In this document: piece after piece, positions 25,305 to 32,321 of the stretch
How the letters are laid out: every line of letters starts with the position of its first letter
Numbering within the stretch: the stretch's first letter is position 1
Source of the DNA: Parabacteroides distasonis
Lineage (GTDB): Bacteria > Bacteroidota > Bacteroidia > Bacteroidales > Tannerellaceae
Reading direction: 5' to 3'
Length of the DNA stretch: 64,000 bases
Assembly: GCA_021531385.1 (NCBI GenBank)
Contig: JAFBIR010000001.1
Span: forward strand, 124,001-188,000
The notes under the pieces: model-generated
Database searches by the model: none
The model's input: only the letters and a program-made list of their open reading frames with translations
Told to the model about the DNA's origin: nothing
Program-made: the position numbers and the translations under genes

Positions 25305-26501
25305 TCACTTTAAAAGTTCGTAGTAAACAGGTTTATAATCAGCAGGGAGCAATTCTGGATGAAAGGCGTGGATCAGGTCGGCCAACACCTTGTCTGGCTC
25401 CATCGGCATCAACTCGTAGAAGGGGCGTTGCGTCATGTTGCAGTAGAGCACCTTCCGCTCCTTGAAAGCTCGGAAATCGGCATAGCGGGGATCGGAAGCC
25501 TTCAGTGCCTCGTAGCTGTAGGAGCCCTCGTAGCTGTTGACGATGCGCCAATAGTCCGCCTCGTCCGCTTGGCTATAAACGGTCTCGAAATCGAGGGTCA
25601 CACCGCCGGAGTTGGGATCATCTTTCAAGAAATAGTCGGCTCCCGCATCGTGGAAAAGTTGTGCCAAGAAACTCTTGCCGCCCACCGCATACCAGTTGCC
25701 ACCACGTATCTCGCCACTGAACACGACGGGCCGCTTCTGGACCTGGGCAGCCTTGACTTTCAAGCTCAGGTAACGCTGCTCTATCTGCTCGAACAGGCTG
25801 TTCGCCTCCTGCTCCTTGCCGACGAAGAGACCGATCAACTTCACCCATTCCGCTTGGCCGAGGGAGGTCATCTCTTTATAGCCTAAATGGGGCACCAAGG
25901 GGAGATGCACCTCCTTCATCTGCTCATAACCGCCTCGCTTGAAGGGGGAGATGAAGATCACGTCGGGATTCATGCTGAGGATCACCTCGCTGTCGAAGCT
26001 CCCCTCAATACCGATCTTGGCGGTTTTGCCGCTCTTGATCCGTTCATTCATCTGCTCGTTGAAAAGATGACGTGTGCTGGTGATGCCTGTCACGAAGTCG
26101 CATGCGTCCAAGGCAATGAAGTTAGAGAGTTGGAGGGAGGTCATGCACATGCAGCTCTGGATCGGTGTCTCGATGGGTGTGTATCCCTCCGGCAATCCGA
26201 CTGGCTTTGTTCCTCTCGGGATCAAAGCGAATTGATAGACTGTGCTTTTCGGCTCTTGTGGATTCTGAATATCGACCAAGCGTACACCGCCTTCGGCGTT
26301 CTTCACCTTGAATCCCTCTGCATACTTTGTGGAGATGTGGCACGTTTCGTTTGCCCCGTTTGTGGCATCTGTAGAGACGTAGCGCGCTACGTCTCTACTA
26401 CTACGCTGTTCTTGCGTACTTTGTTTACAAGCCGACAGGAGCAGACAGACAGTTAATGCACTGCCACAGAATCCTATATAAGAAAATCTAATATGTTTCA
26501 T
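25305..26501 (-). CDS. Periplasmic-binding-protein-like lipoprotein, BtuF/FecB type
   Basis: Substrate-binding component of the importer, 398 residues, with lipoprotein signal VCLLLSACKQST (lipobox Cys near 25). The BtuF-like fold is indicated by MTSLQLSNFIALDACDFVTGITSTRHLFN and MNPDVIFISPFKRGGYEQM. Just after the lipobox, residues about 34-43 (SRDVARYVST) are encoded by a perfect 28-bp palindrome at 26371-26398, apparently an in-frame repeat insertion in the flexible tether. The protein is longer than E. coli BtuF (about 266), with an extra N-terminal segment of about 80 residues. Confidence 0.88.
   Translation of the reverse strand: MKHIRFSYIGFCGSALTVCLLLSACKQSTQEQRSSRDVARYVSTDATNGANETCHISTKYAEGFKVKNAEGGVRLVDIQNPQEPKSTVYQFALIPRGTKPVGLPEGYTPIETPIQSCMCMTSLQLSNFIALDACDFVTGITSTRHLFNEQMNERIKSGKTAKIGIEGSFDSEVILSMNPDVIFISPFKRGGYEQMKEVHLPLVPHLGYKEMTSLGQAEWVKLIGLFVGKEQEANSLFEQIEQRYLSLKVKAAQVQKRPVVFSGEIRGGNWYAVGGKSFLAQLFHDAGADYFLKDDPNSGGVTLDFETVYSQADEADYWRIVNSYEGSYSYEALKASDPRYADFRAFKERKVLYCNMTQRPFYELMPMEPDKVLADLIHAFHPELLPADYKPVYYELLK
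26371..26398. repeat. Perfect 28-bp palindrome within the btuF-like gene
   Basis: GTAGAGACGTAGCG is followed directly by its exact reverse complement CGCTACGTCTCTAC. Because it is symmetric it can encode RDVARYVST on either strand. Its form is that of a dispersed REP-type palindrome. Confidence 0.8.
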
Positions 26502-26512
26502 AGTATAATCCT

Positions 26513-26540
26513 AAAACTCAAAATTCAAAACTCAAAATTC
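26513..26540 (-). repeat. Heptad/14-mer tandem repeat between btuF and the adenosyltransferase gene
   Basis: Two perfect tandem copies of AAAACTCAAAATTC (plus strand), i.e. alternating minus-strand heptads GAATTTT and GAGTTTT. It occupies most of the 44-bp intergenic gap inside the operon. Confidence 0.75.
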
Positions 26541-26545
26541 ATAAT

Positions 26546-27049
26546 TTAAAACCGTAATGCCATCGAAAACAATACATCCGACAGCCGGTTGATGAAACGC
26601 AAAATGCTGCTCTCTACGGGCGCTTCTCGGTGCAGGCTCCACAACCGACGCTCTGCGCGGCGTGCCACGGTGCGAGCGAAATGGAGCTGCGCCGATAGTG
26701 GCGAACCACCCGGCAAGACAAATCCGGCGGGAAGGCCATCGGCTATCCAGCGATCCATGGTCTGTTCGAAAGTGGTAATCAGTTCCTCCGTGCGCAACGG
26801 TTTGGGATTGGTATAACCTGGAGGAGTAGCGATGTGGCTCATCACCACCATCAACTCCCGTTGCACTGCCTTCAACAAAGCGTCCTCCTTGCCGTCTGCG
26901 GGAAGAAGCGTCCGCACGATACCCAACAGGGCATTCAGTTCGTCTAAGCAGCCGTTCACCTCGATGCGAAGGCTCTCTTTGGGCACTCTGACACCCTCTC
27001 GTAGGCTGGTCATGCCCTCATCTCCAGTGCGTGTATAGATCTGTTTCAT
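26546..27049 (-). CDS. Corrinoid adenosyltransferase, PduO type
   Basis: Transfers the adenosyl group from ATP to cob(I)alamin or precursors, 167 residues. Family motifs are KQIYTRTGDEGMTSLREGVRVPK at the N-terminus, VNGCLDELNALLG, GGSPLSAQLHFARTVARRAERR and FINRLSDVLF. In PduO-type enzymes the first and third regions form the ATP and corrinoid sites. The start codon overlaps the cbiA stop (ATGA). Confidence 0.94.
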   Translation of the reverse strand: MKQIYTRTGDEGMTSLREGVRVPKESLRIEVNGCLDELNALLGIVRTLLPADGKEDALLKAVQRELMVVMSHIATPPGYTNPKPLRTEELITTFEQTMDRWIADGLPAGFVLPGGSPLSAQLHFARTVARRAERRLWSLHREAPVESSILRFINRLSDVLFSMALRF

Positions 27050-28374
27050 CGGGTTGATGCTTTAAAAAGTGTGCATAGATCAATCTCGCCCCAATAGAGG
27101 TGTGCGTAGCTGGCGATCAGGTTACGCAGGCGAAAAACGGGGGTGCCCGAAGGCTGTCCCTTGGCGTTGCGCACCTCAGCGATAGAGGCGGGGAGGGCCG
27201 CTCCCTCGGCGAATTGAGTGTAATGGAACTCATGCCCCCGCAACGTTTGCTCGTTGTAGATGAACTGTCGATAGCCCAAGCTCAGCTTCTTATGCGATTC
27301 CTCGGCCGTGATGGCGCAAGGGACCACACCGGCGAGGGGTACGAACGTAGGTGCTTCCGTACGGCGAATCCCCTCGGTGAGGTAGATCATGCCGCCACAC
27401 TCCGCCAACGCCTTTCCGCCAGCTTCTAAATAGGTGCGGATGCTGCTGATCGAACGCTGTGCCGCGGAGAGGCGTTCCGCTCGTTGCTCCGGATAGCCAC
27501 CGGGCAGGTAGAGCAGGTCAGTGTCTGAGGGCAGCGGTTCATCCTGTTCGGGGTCGAAGAAGCGAACCTCGCCCATCCGGCGAAGCAGGTCGAGGTGTTG
27601 CGTATATATAAAGGTAAAAGACTCGGCATCGTGCGCCACGGCGATACGCCATCCACAGGGACGGGCGAGCGGGAAGGGATCTTGGTCGGCAGATCGCTCC
27701 TTCATCGTCTCAGCAAACAACCGATCGAGGGCTACATGCTGCTCCAACAGGTCAGCCAAGTAATCCAACGTCTCTTCTGCCTCTGTCTGACTGAAATCCA
27801 AACCTAAGTAGCGTGAGGACTGCTCTAATCGCTTGTCTCTCGGCAGATACCCCAAGCAGGGCACTTTTAGATCGGTACACACCTCCTGCAACATCCCAAA
27901 ATGCCGTGCGGAGCCTACCCGGTTGAACAAGACACCGGCGAAACGCAACGTCGGGCGGAAATGGAGGAAACCAGAGATCAAGGCCGCTGTCGAATAGGCC
28001 GCTGATTTGGCATCCACCACTAACACCACTGGTAGATCCAGCAGCTCAGCGATCGCCGCCGCCGAACCCTTGTCGCGGTCATAGCCATCAAAGAGTCCCA
28101 TCATGCCCTCCACCACGCAAGCCTCCTTCGCTTGGGCGTAGTGGGCATACAACGCATTGACATGGGCCTCTGAGGCCATAAAGAGATCCAAATTGACGGA
28201 AGGTGTTCCGCAAGCCAAGGCGTGAAACTTCGTGTCAATATAGTCGGGACCGCACTTGAAAGGTTGCACACGCAGCCCTTTTCGGGCCAACACACGCATC
28301 AATCCCCGTGCGACCATTGTCTTTCCACTGCCCGATGCAGGAGCGGCTATCACGAATTGAGGTATCTTATCCAT
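27046..28374 (-). CDS. cbiA: Cobyrinate a,c-diamide synthase (CbiA/CobB)
   Basis: Glutamine-dependent amidation of the a and c carboxylates of cobyrinate, 442 residues. An N-terminal dethiobiotin-synthetase-like ATPase domain (FVIAAPASGSGKTMVARGLM; KCGPDYIDTKFHALACG; VEGMMGLFDGYD) is followed by a CobB/CobQ glutaminase domain with nucleophile Cys in LAECGGMIYL and the terminal ASYAHLYW. It is the first gene behind the cobalamin riboswitch. Other late genes of the pathway (cobyric acid synthase, CbiB, nucleotide loop assembly) and CbiL/CobI are not in this window. Confidence 0.95.
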   Translation of the reverse strand: MDKIPQFVIAAPASGSGKTMVARGLMRVLARKGLRVQPFKCGPDYIDTKFHALACGTPSVNLDLFMASEAHVNALYAHYAQAKEACVVEGMMGLFDGYDRDKGSAAAIAELLDLPVVLVVDAKSAAYSTAALISGFLHFRPTLRFAGVLFNRVGSARHFGMLQEVCTDLKVPCLGYLPRDKRLEQSSRYLGLDFSQTEAEETLDYLADLLEQHVALDRLFAETMKERSADQDPFPLARPCGWRIAVAHDAESFTFIYTQHLDLLRRMGEVRFFDPEQDEPLPSDTDLLYLPGGYPEQRAERLSAAQRSISSIRTYLEAGGKALAECGGMIYLTEGIRRTEAPTFVPLAGVVPCAITAEESHKKLSLGYRQFIYNEQTLRGHEFHYTQFAEGAALPASIAEVRNAKGQPSGTPVFRLRNLIASYAHLYWGEIDLCTLFKASTR

Positions 28375-28418
28375 TGTTGTTCATTTATCCAGCCCTCTTC
28401 TGACCCCGGAAGTGTGGC

Positions 28419-28597
28419 CGATGTTTACTTCGCTTGGCAGGTTTCCTGACTTACGCCGAAAGAGGCAGACCTTCCCGCCCGTAGGCAGTGGCATGTGTGG
28501 AGTTCCTCCTTCTTGGAAAGCGCTTACAGTAGCGGGCACTGTCCCGGATTCGCACCGGATTCCCTTTTATAGGCTTTGGCGGAAACCAAAGCCTATC
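28419..28597 (-). promoter_or_regulatory. Cobalamin riboswitch
   Basis: The minus strand carries the conserved core: AAAGGGAATCCGGTGCGAAT, then GGGACAGTGCCCGCTACTGT, later ATGCCACTG and the closing block GTAAGTCAGGAAACCTGCC. An 11-bp hairpin (28569-28579 with 28586-28596) stands at the 5' side where the P2 helix is expected. The element lies in the leader of cbiA and should lower expression of the whole synthesis and uptake operon when B12 is plentiful. The 3' boundary near 28419 is approximate. Confidence 0.93.
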
Positions 28598-28610
28598 ACC
28601 TAAGCGACGG

Positions 28611-28618
28611 CAAAGATA
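28611..28618 (-). promoter_or_regulatory. Promoter -7 box of the cobalamin operon
   Basis: Minus strand TATCTTTG followed by CC is a perfect -7 match. A TTGT at 28638-28641 lies 19 bp upstream as a near -33 element. Transcription would start just before the riboswitch. The promoter abuts and partly overlaps the 3' end of a truncated gene. Confidence 0.65.
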
Positions 28619-28627
28619 ACGATAATT

Positions 28628-28740
28628 TTATCCGATCACAATCCATCTTCCATTTTTCGTGGCCCCTTCTCGTCGAATCAGGTTCTTTTGTTTCAGGAGC
28701 GCCAAGATACGTTCGCCTTGATACGTCCATTCTTCCCCAC
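28628..28740 (-). pseudogene. 3' fragment of a gene with a winged-helix C-terminus
   Basis: The minus strand is open and reads GEEWTYQGERILALLKQKNL, continuing through IRREGATKNGRWIVIG to a TAA at 28628. The pattern (RILxLLKxxxLI-R-G-xxxGRWIVI) resembles winged-helix C-termini of ATP-binding/HTH regulators of the AlbA-2 type. The frame continues upstream only into the nonamer repeat, so the rest of the gene is missing. Family assignment is tentative. Confidence 0.4.
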
Positions 28741-28793
28741 AAATTCTCAATATTCTCAAAATTCCCATTATTCTCACCTTTCTCATTTTTCTC
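28741..28793 (+). repeat. Nonamer repeat array, left copy
   Basis: Six TTCTCANNN units with a variant third unit TTCCCA: TTCTCAATA, TTCTCAAAA, TTCCCATTA, TTCTCACCT, TTCTCATTT, TTCTCA. The same six-unit array, including the variant third unit, occurs in inverted orientation at 32192-32246. Confidence 0.8.
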
Positions 28794-28858
28794 ATTTCCT
28801 CATTTCCTGAAAAAAAGAGGCTGATCCTGACTTCGTCAATGCGTCACCCAAATTACTG

Positions 28859-29035
28859 TCAATAGGTCAAAAAGATTACCAAATGACGCAGAATCTCATC
28901 GGGAATCTGGTTGAAGCCGATGCTGTCATAGACTTGATCAAGCAGAAGCTGAGTACCGTTGATCAACACGTTGTCAATATTGCTAAGAAAACGCTTAGTC
29001 TCCTCAACTTCTTTTCCCTTGCGGTCATCAGTCAC
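28859..29035 (-). pseudogene. Transposase remnant (IS1634-like)
   Basis: The minus strand encodes VTDDRKGKEVEETKRFLSNI, then LLLDQVYDSIGFNQIPDEIL and RHLVIFLTY before a TGA at 28859-28861. The stretch resembles the N-terminal region of IS1634/IS4-group transposases (LFDEVYDxIGF...DEILRHLVIxRL). No catalytic DDE region, terminal inverted repeats or target duplication is visible nearby, so this is a short decayed fragment. The IS family is my recollection of the motif and needs a search. Confidence 0.55.
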
Positions 29036-29244
29036 CACATTTATTTACGTAATACATTGATTATCAATATGCGCTATATAATGGCGCAAAAAAGTGATGA
29101 AGTCAGGAGCCGGATTGGTGTATTATTTCCCGTTCAAGCAGAATTTGTTCGTGGTTATTGTGGACAAATATGTATTTCATCCCCAGCAGTTGGAAAAAAG
29201 TTCCAATTTACAGCAGGTCCGTTCCCGGAGTTTATCGACCAGTA
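29036..29244. other. AT-rich stretch, nothing recognised
   Basis: About 200 bp between the transposase remnant and the regulator pseudogene. A plus-strand frame reads SGAGLVYYFPFKQNLFVVIV with some continuation, which could be a gene fragment, but I recognise no family. Confidence 0.3.
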
Positions 29245-29815
29245 TTACGGCCGTGTGATTTTTGCCCTAATCCGGCTCAGACTTGCCTGCGTTACGCCTA
29301 AATAGGTGGCGATACTTCCCAGCGGCAATCGCTGTAACAAATCTGGTTCTTTCTCCAATAGCTCCTTATACCGTTCCGAAGCGATAGCGGACAACATAGA
29401 AATCAGCCGTTCCTCAGTGGCAAGCAGCTCCATCTCTGCATAACGCCGTCCCCAATTGGCGATGTGCAAGTCTTCCGAATACAACTCTTTCAGTTTTTTC
29501 CTTTTCAATACATATAAGACGGAATCTTCCATCAATTCCATTGTTTCATATCCCGGCTCGTCATTTACATAGCCTTTCATAGAAACAAGGGTCGCTCCCT
29601 CTTTGCCGACCCAAAAAGTAATTTCTTTCCCATCCACCGAAGTATAGGCACGGACAATGCCTTAGTTTAATGAAAAAGATGTCTTTCTCCACCTTGCCAC
29701 ATTCCAATACTCGGAATCCTTTGGGATATGAGACTTCCGTCAGGCATTGTTGCAACCTGTCCAAAGATGCGTCCGGCATGGCATATCTTTGGTTGATGAT
29801 TTCCTTTATATCCAT
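29245..29815 (-). pseudogene. Crp/Fnr-family regulator with a one-base frameshift
   Basis: Two overlapping frames together make one Crp-type regulator. The 5' part (29815 leftwards) reads MDIKEIINQRYAMPDASLDR to KDIFFIK. The 3' part resumes as GIVRAYTSVDGKEITFW and ends with the helix-turn-helix RLPLGSIATYLGVTQASLSRIR. Removing one A from the minus-strand AAACTAAGGC near 29661-29664 restores IKLGIVRAYTS and a protein of about 190 residues. It could be a true pseudogene, a sequencing error, or a rare recoding event. It is divergent from the SMR/MFS genes, which it would be expected to control. Confidence 0.8.
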
Positions 29816-29881
29816 AGTTCATTGCTGTTGTTAGTGTGCAAAATTATAAAATAGCATACGGAAACGAGAATAAACAGATGT

Positions 29882-29920
29882 TTTTTGTCAAATGAAAAGT
29901 CTGTTTTTGCCAAATGAAAA
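29882..29920. promoter_or_regulatory. Direct-repeat operator candidate between the regulator and SMR genes
   Basis: Two 17-bp copies, TTTTTGTCAAATGAAAA (29882-29898) and TTTTTGCCAAATGAAAA (29904-29920), differ at one base and are spaced 22 bp apart, two helical turns. Each contains the short dyad TTTGnCAAA. Position between divergent genes suggests binding of the Crp-type regulator. Confidence 0.55.
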
Positions 29921-29942
29921 AAGCTATTAGGGATTGCTTATT

Positions 29943-29950
29943 TATTTTTG
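29943..29950 (+). promoter_or_regulatory. Promoter -7 box for the SMR/MFS operon
   Basis: TATTTTTG followed by CG fits TAnnTTTG, 26 bp before the SMR start at 29976 and 22 bp after the second operator repeat. Confidence 0.5.
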
Positions 29951-29975
29951 CGCCCGCATTTAATAAATCATAGGT

Positions 29976-30302
29976 ATGAATTGGATAATCTTATTATTGG
30001 CAGGATTGTTTGAGGTGAGCCTCACATTCTGTTTAGGGAAAACGAGAGCGGCATCAGGAGTTGAATTTTATTTGTGGGGAAGCGGTTTCCTTGCCTCTAC
30101 CGTACTGAGCATGGCTTTGCTTGCCAAAGCGGCACAGACTTTGCCTTTGGGAACTGCGTACGCCATTTGGACGGGAATCGGAGCGGTTGGTACGGTTTTG
30201 ATTGGGATATTCGTTTTCAAGGAACCTGCCACTCCCATCCGGCTTTTCTTCCTCTTCACGCTCATTGCATCCTTGATAGGATTGAAAGTCGTGTCATACT
30301 GA
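29976..30302 (+). CDS. Small multidrug resistance (SMR) family exporter, SugE/Gdx-like
   Basis: A 108-residue inner-membrane protein with four hydrophobic helices. It has the SMR glutamate in GLFEVSLTFCLGKT (Glu13 region) and the SugE-like LPLGTAYAIWTGIGAVGTVL. That motif groups it with guanidinium/quaternary-ammonium exporters rather than EmrE. The usual tryptophan/lysine pattern after the glutamate helix is altered. SMR proteins act as dimers with protons as counter-ion. No guanidine riboswitch is visible upstream. The MFS gene follows after 13 bp. Confidence 0.88.
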   Translation: MNWIILLLAGLFEVSLTFCLGKTRAASGVEFYLWGSGFLASTVLSMALLAKAAQTLPLGTAYAIWTGIGAVGTVLIGIFVFKEPATPIRLFFLFTLIASLIGLKVVSY

Positions 30303-30315
30303 AAGGAAGCGACAA

Positions 30316-31494
30316 ATGAAGTATGAATTAAGAGAGAACCAAGGCATTCCGGTACCTCTGCTGGCTCTGCTGGCAGTTGCTACCGGACTTTCCGTTGCCA
30401 ACTGCTACTACAACCAACCTTTGTTGGGTAGCATGGCAAAAGATTTCGCGGTAAACGACTTTTCTGCTAGCATGGTAGCGACATTGACACAGATAGGCTA
30501 TGTGACCGGACTTGTGTTTGTCATCCCGCTTGGTGATTTGGTCTCACGAAAGAAGCTGATATTGACCAATTATATCATATCTTCGTGCGCCTTGCTTGCC
30601 ATAGCCCTTGCCCCGAACATCTATTGGGTGTGGGGCGCATCATTGCTTGCCGGCGCATCTTCGGTTATGCCGCAATTTTTCATTCCGTTAGTATCTTACT
30701 ATTCACCCCCTGCGCACAAGGTGCGCAACGTAGGGATTATACAATCTTGCCTGCTCATAGGCATTCTTGGTTCACGGGTATTCAGTGGCTTTCTGGCTGA
30801 CGTATGGGGATGGCGTTCCGTCTATTTTGTGGCTTGCTTGTTTATGCTCGGATGCTTCCTGATGATTCACAAGATGCTACCCACGCTGTCTACCTGTTCT
30901 CAAGAAAGTTATGCAGGGTTGATGAAATCTTTGTCGCGCCTGCTCTCCCAATACCCGTACTTGCGTATCGCATCGCTGAGGGCGGCATTGGCTTATGGCT
31001 CGTTCTTCGCTTTGTGGAGTTGCCTTGCTTTTCGGATGAAACAGGAACCTTTTTTTGCTAGCGACGACATTATCGGAGCACTCGGTTTGTGTGGACTGGC
31101 AGGTGCATCCACGGTGGTTTTCATCAGCGGCTACGTCCAAAAGTATGGTGCGAGGTTCTTCTCTATTGTCGGAGGATGCGTAGTGTTGGTTGCATGGATA
31201 CTGGCATTTTGGGGGAATGACAGCTATTTGTGGATAATAATTGCTATCTTGCTGATTGATGCCGGTATGCAATGCATCCATTTGTCGAATCAGACCAGCG
31301 TAGTCGCCCTTGACGCATCTGCCATCAATCGTATCAATACCGTTTATATGACCATTTACTTTTTGGGTGGTTCTGCCGGTACATTCGTTTCCGGTCTGTC
31401 TTGGCAGCATTGCGGGTGGACAGGTGTGGTGGGGGTAGGAATTGCCTTTACCGTGGCTTCCTTGCTCGTAAACTGCTTCAAGTCCATCGGTTGA
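30316..31494 (+). CDS. MFS exporter
   Basis: A 392-residue major-facilitator protein with about twelve hydrophobic helices. The MFS loop motif is seen as LGDLVSRKKLIL after helix 2, and the helix-1 region reads ATGLSVANCYYNQPLLGSMA, a pattern common to the YgaY/sugar-efflux-like branch. Codon use in this gene and in the SMR gene is more A/T-rich than in the flanking core genes, consistent with transfer. Likely exports a small toxic compound together with the SMR protein; substrate unknown. Confidence 0.85.
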   Translation: MKYELRENQGIPVPLLALLAVATGLSVANCYYNQPLLGSMAKDFAVNDFSASMVATLTQIGYVTGLVFVIPLGDLVSRKKLILTNYIISSCALLAIALAPNIYWVWGASLLAGASSVMPQFFIPLVSYYSPPAHKVRNVGIIQSCLLIGILGSRVFSGFLADVWGWRSVYFVACLFMLGCFLMIHKMLPTLSTCSQESYAGLMKSLSRLLSQYPYLRIASLRAALAYGSFFALWSCLAFRMKQEPFFASDDIIGALGLCGLAGASTVVFISGYVQKYGARFFSIVGGCVVLVAWILAFWGNDSYLWIIIAILLIDAGMQCIHLSNQTSVVALDASAINRINTVYMTIYFLGGSAGTFVSGLSWQHCGWTGVVGVGIAFTVASLLVNCFKSIG

Positions 31495-31495
31495 A

Positions 31496-31642
31496 AATGC
31501 AAATGCAGAATATTGGGTGATAGATTATAAAGGAGAGGTTCAAGGAGGCTGTGGTTTCTACCCCGCCAAAGGCTTGCCCGACAAATGTGTCGAAATAGTC
31601 AAGTATCCGGACCCATTCAGATTACGTTGCGTGACTATAATC
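31496..31642 (+). pseudogene. GNAT acetyltransferase fragment
   Basis: Directly after the MFS stop the frame reads ENANAEYWVIDYKGEVQGGC, GFYPAKGLPDKCVEIVKYP. This matches the beta4-beta5 region of GNAT acetyltransferases (YWVxDxxGxxxGGxGFxPxxGLP). The acetyl-CoA loop and the rest of the fold are absent. Confidence 0.5.
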
Positions 31643-32191
31643 TTGTATATTTATTCACATTTTGCACATATTAATATGATTTGGCTGTCTATTTTTGGCG
31701 GCTGAAAAGGCAACCAGCGTCCTTGTGAGAGGAATGGAGAACCAGCTGCCAGCGAAAAGGATGCGATAGAGTGTTCAAAAGGGGCATACATCGCATTGTA
31801 TCTCGCATTGCAACGTGTTGTATGGAGAGATGGACCGCGTTCGAGCCAAAAGATGCAACGTGTTGTATCTCCAGTTGCAACGTGTTGCATCGGATGTTCG
31901 TTCCTGTGAAACGCTTCCTTTTATGGAGCATCTTTGCCCCATTTCCCACAGGGTATCGGCTCGGAAAGCTGTTTTTGCGCTACTTTTGCTCAATAGATAA
32001 ACCCGTAATAGAAATATAATCAATAATTTAAGTCTATTAACATCCATTTCCTCGCAATTTTTCCTGTTGTTCTCCCACCGAAGGGCAAAAAGCGCAAGGA
32101 TGAGTGCATAAATATGCAGTATCAGTTTTTTTCGTTTCGCCAATGTACCGCTTTTCTCAGTAGTTCCTGCAGTCGTGATGACCATTTCAAC
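31643..32191. other. Non-coding stretch with short repeats
   Basis: No convincing gene in about 550 bp. The 11-mer GCAACGTGTTG occurs at 31810-31820, 31855-31865 and 31877-31887. The last two are 22 bp apart, within larger similar blocks starting TTGTATCTC at 31797 and 31863. An orphan TACTTTTG -7-like box lies near 31983. The minus-strand open frame across this region looks fortuitous. Confidence 0.5.
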
Positions 32192-32246
32192 TGAGAAAAA
32201 TGAGAAGGGTGAGAAAAATGGGAAAATTGAGAAAACTGAGAATTTT
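32192..32246 (-). repeat. Nonamer repeat array, right copy (inverted)
   Basis: On the minus strand the units are TTCTCAGTT, TTCTCAATT, TTCCCATTT, TTCTCACCC, TTCTCATTT, TTCTCA, matching the order and variant third unit of 28741-28793. The two copies point towards each other and enclose about 3.4 kb. Confidence 0.8.
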
Positions 32247-32291
32247 AACTCCCCTGTTATAAACAACCTTGTTTAAAAGGGAGAAAAGCCC

Positions 32292-32299
32292 TACTTTTG
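32292..32299 (+). promoter_or_regulatory. Promoter -7 box upstream of the AAA+ pseudogene and DMT gene
   Basis: TACTTTTG followed by C fits TAnnTTTG, 23 bp before the ATG at 32322. A TTTA lies about 20 bp upstream. Confidence 0.5.
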
Positions 32300-32321
32300 C
32301 ACTCGCTAACGAACAAATGGA

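Noticed and set aside
28883-29305. 140-codon plus-strand frame in the accessory island
   Set aside because: It runs antisense through the transposase remnant and the end of the regulator; the minus-strand reading gives family-like protein while this one does not.
31797-31890. Possible CRISPR array
   Set aside because: Only three short copies at unequal distances (45 and 22 bp), with no cas gene.
31775-32266. 163-codon minus-strand frame
   Set aside because: Its N-terminal part is a translation of the nonamer repeat (FSxFSxFP pattern) and its end a translation of the GCAACGTGTTG repeats.
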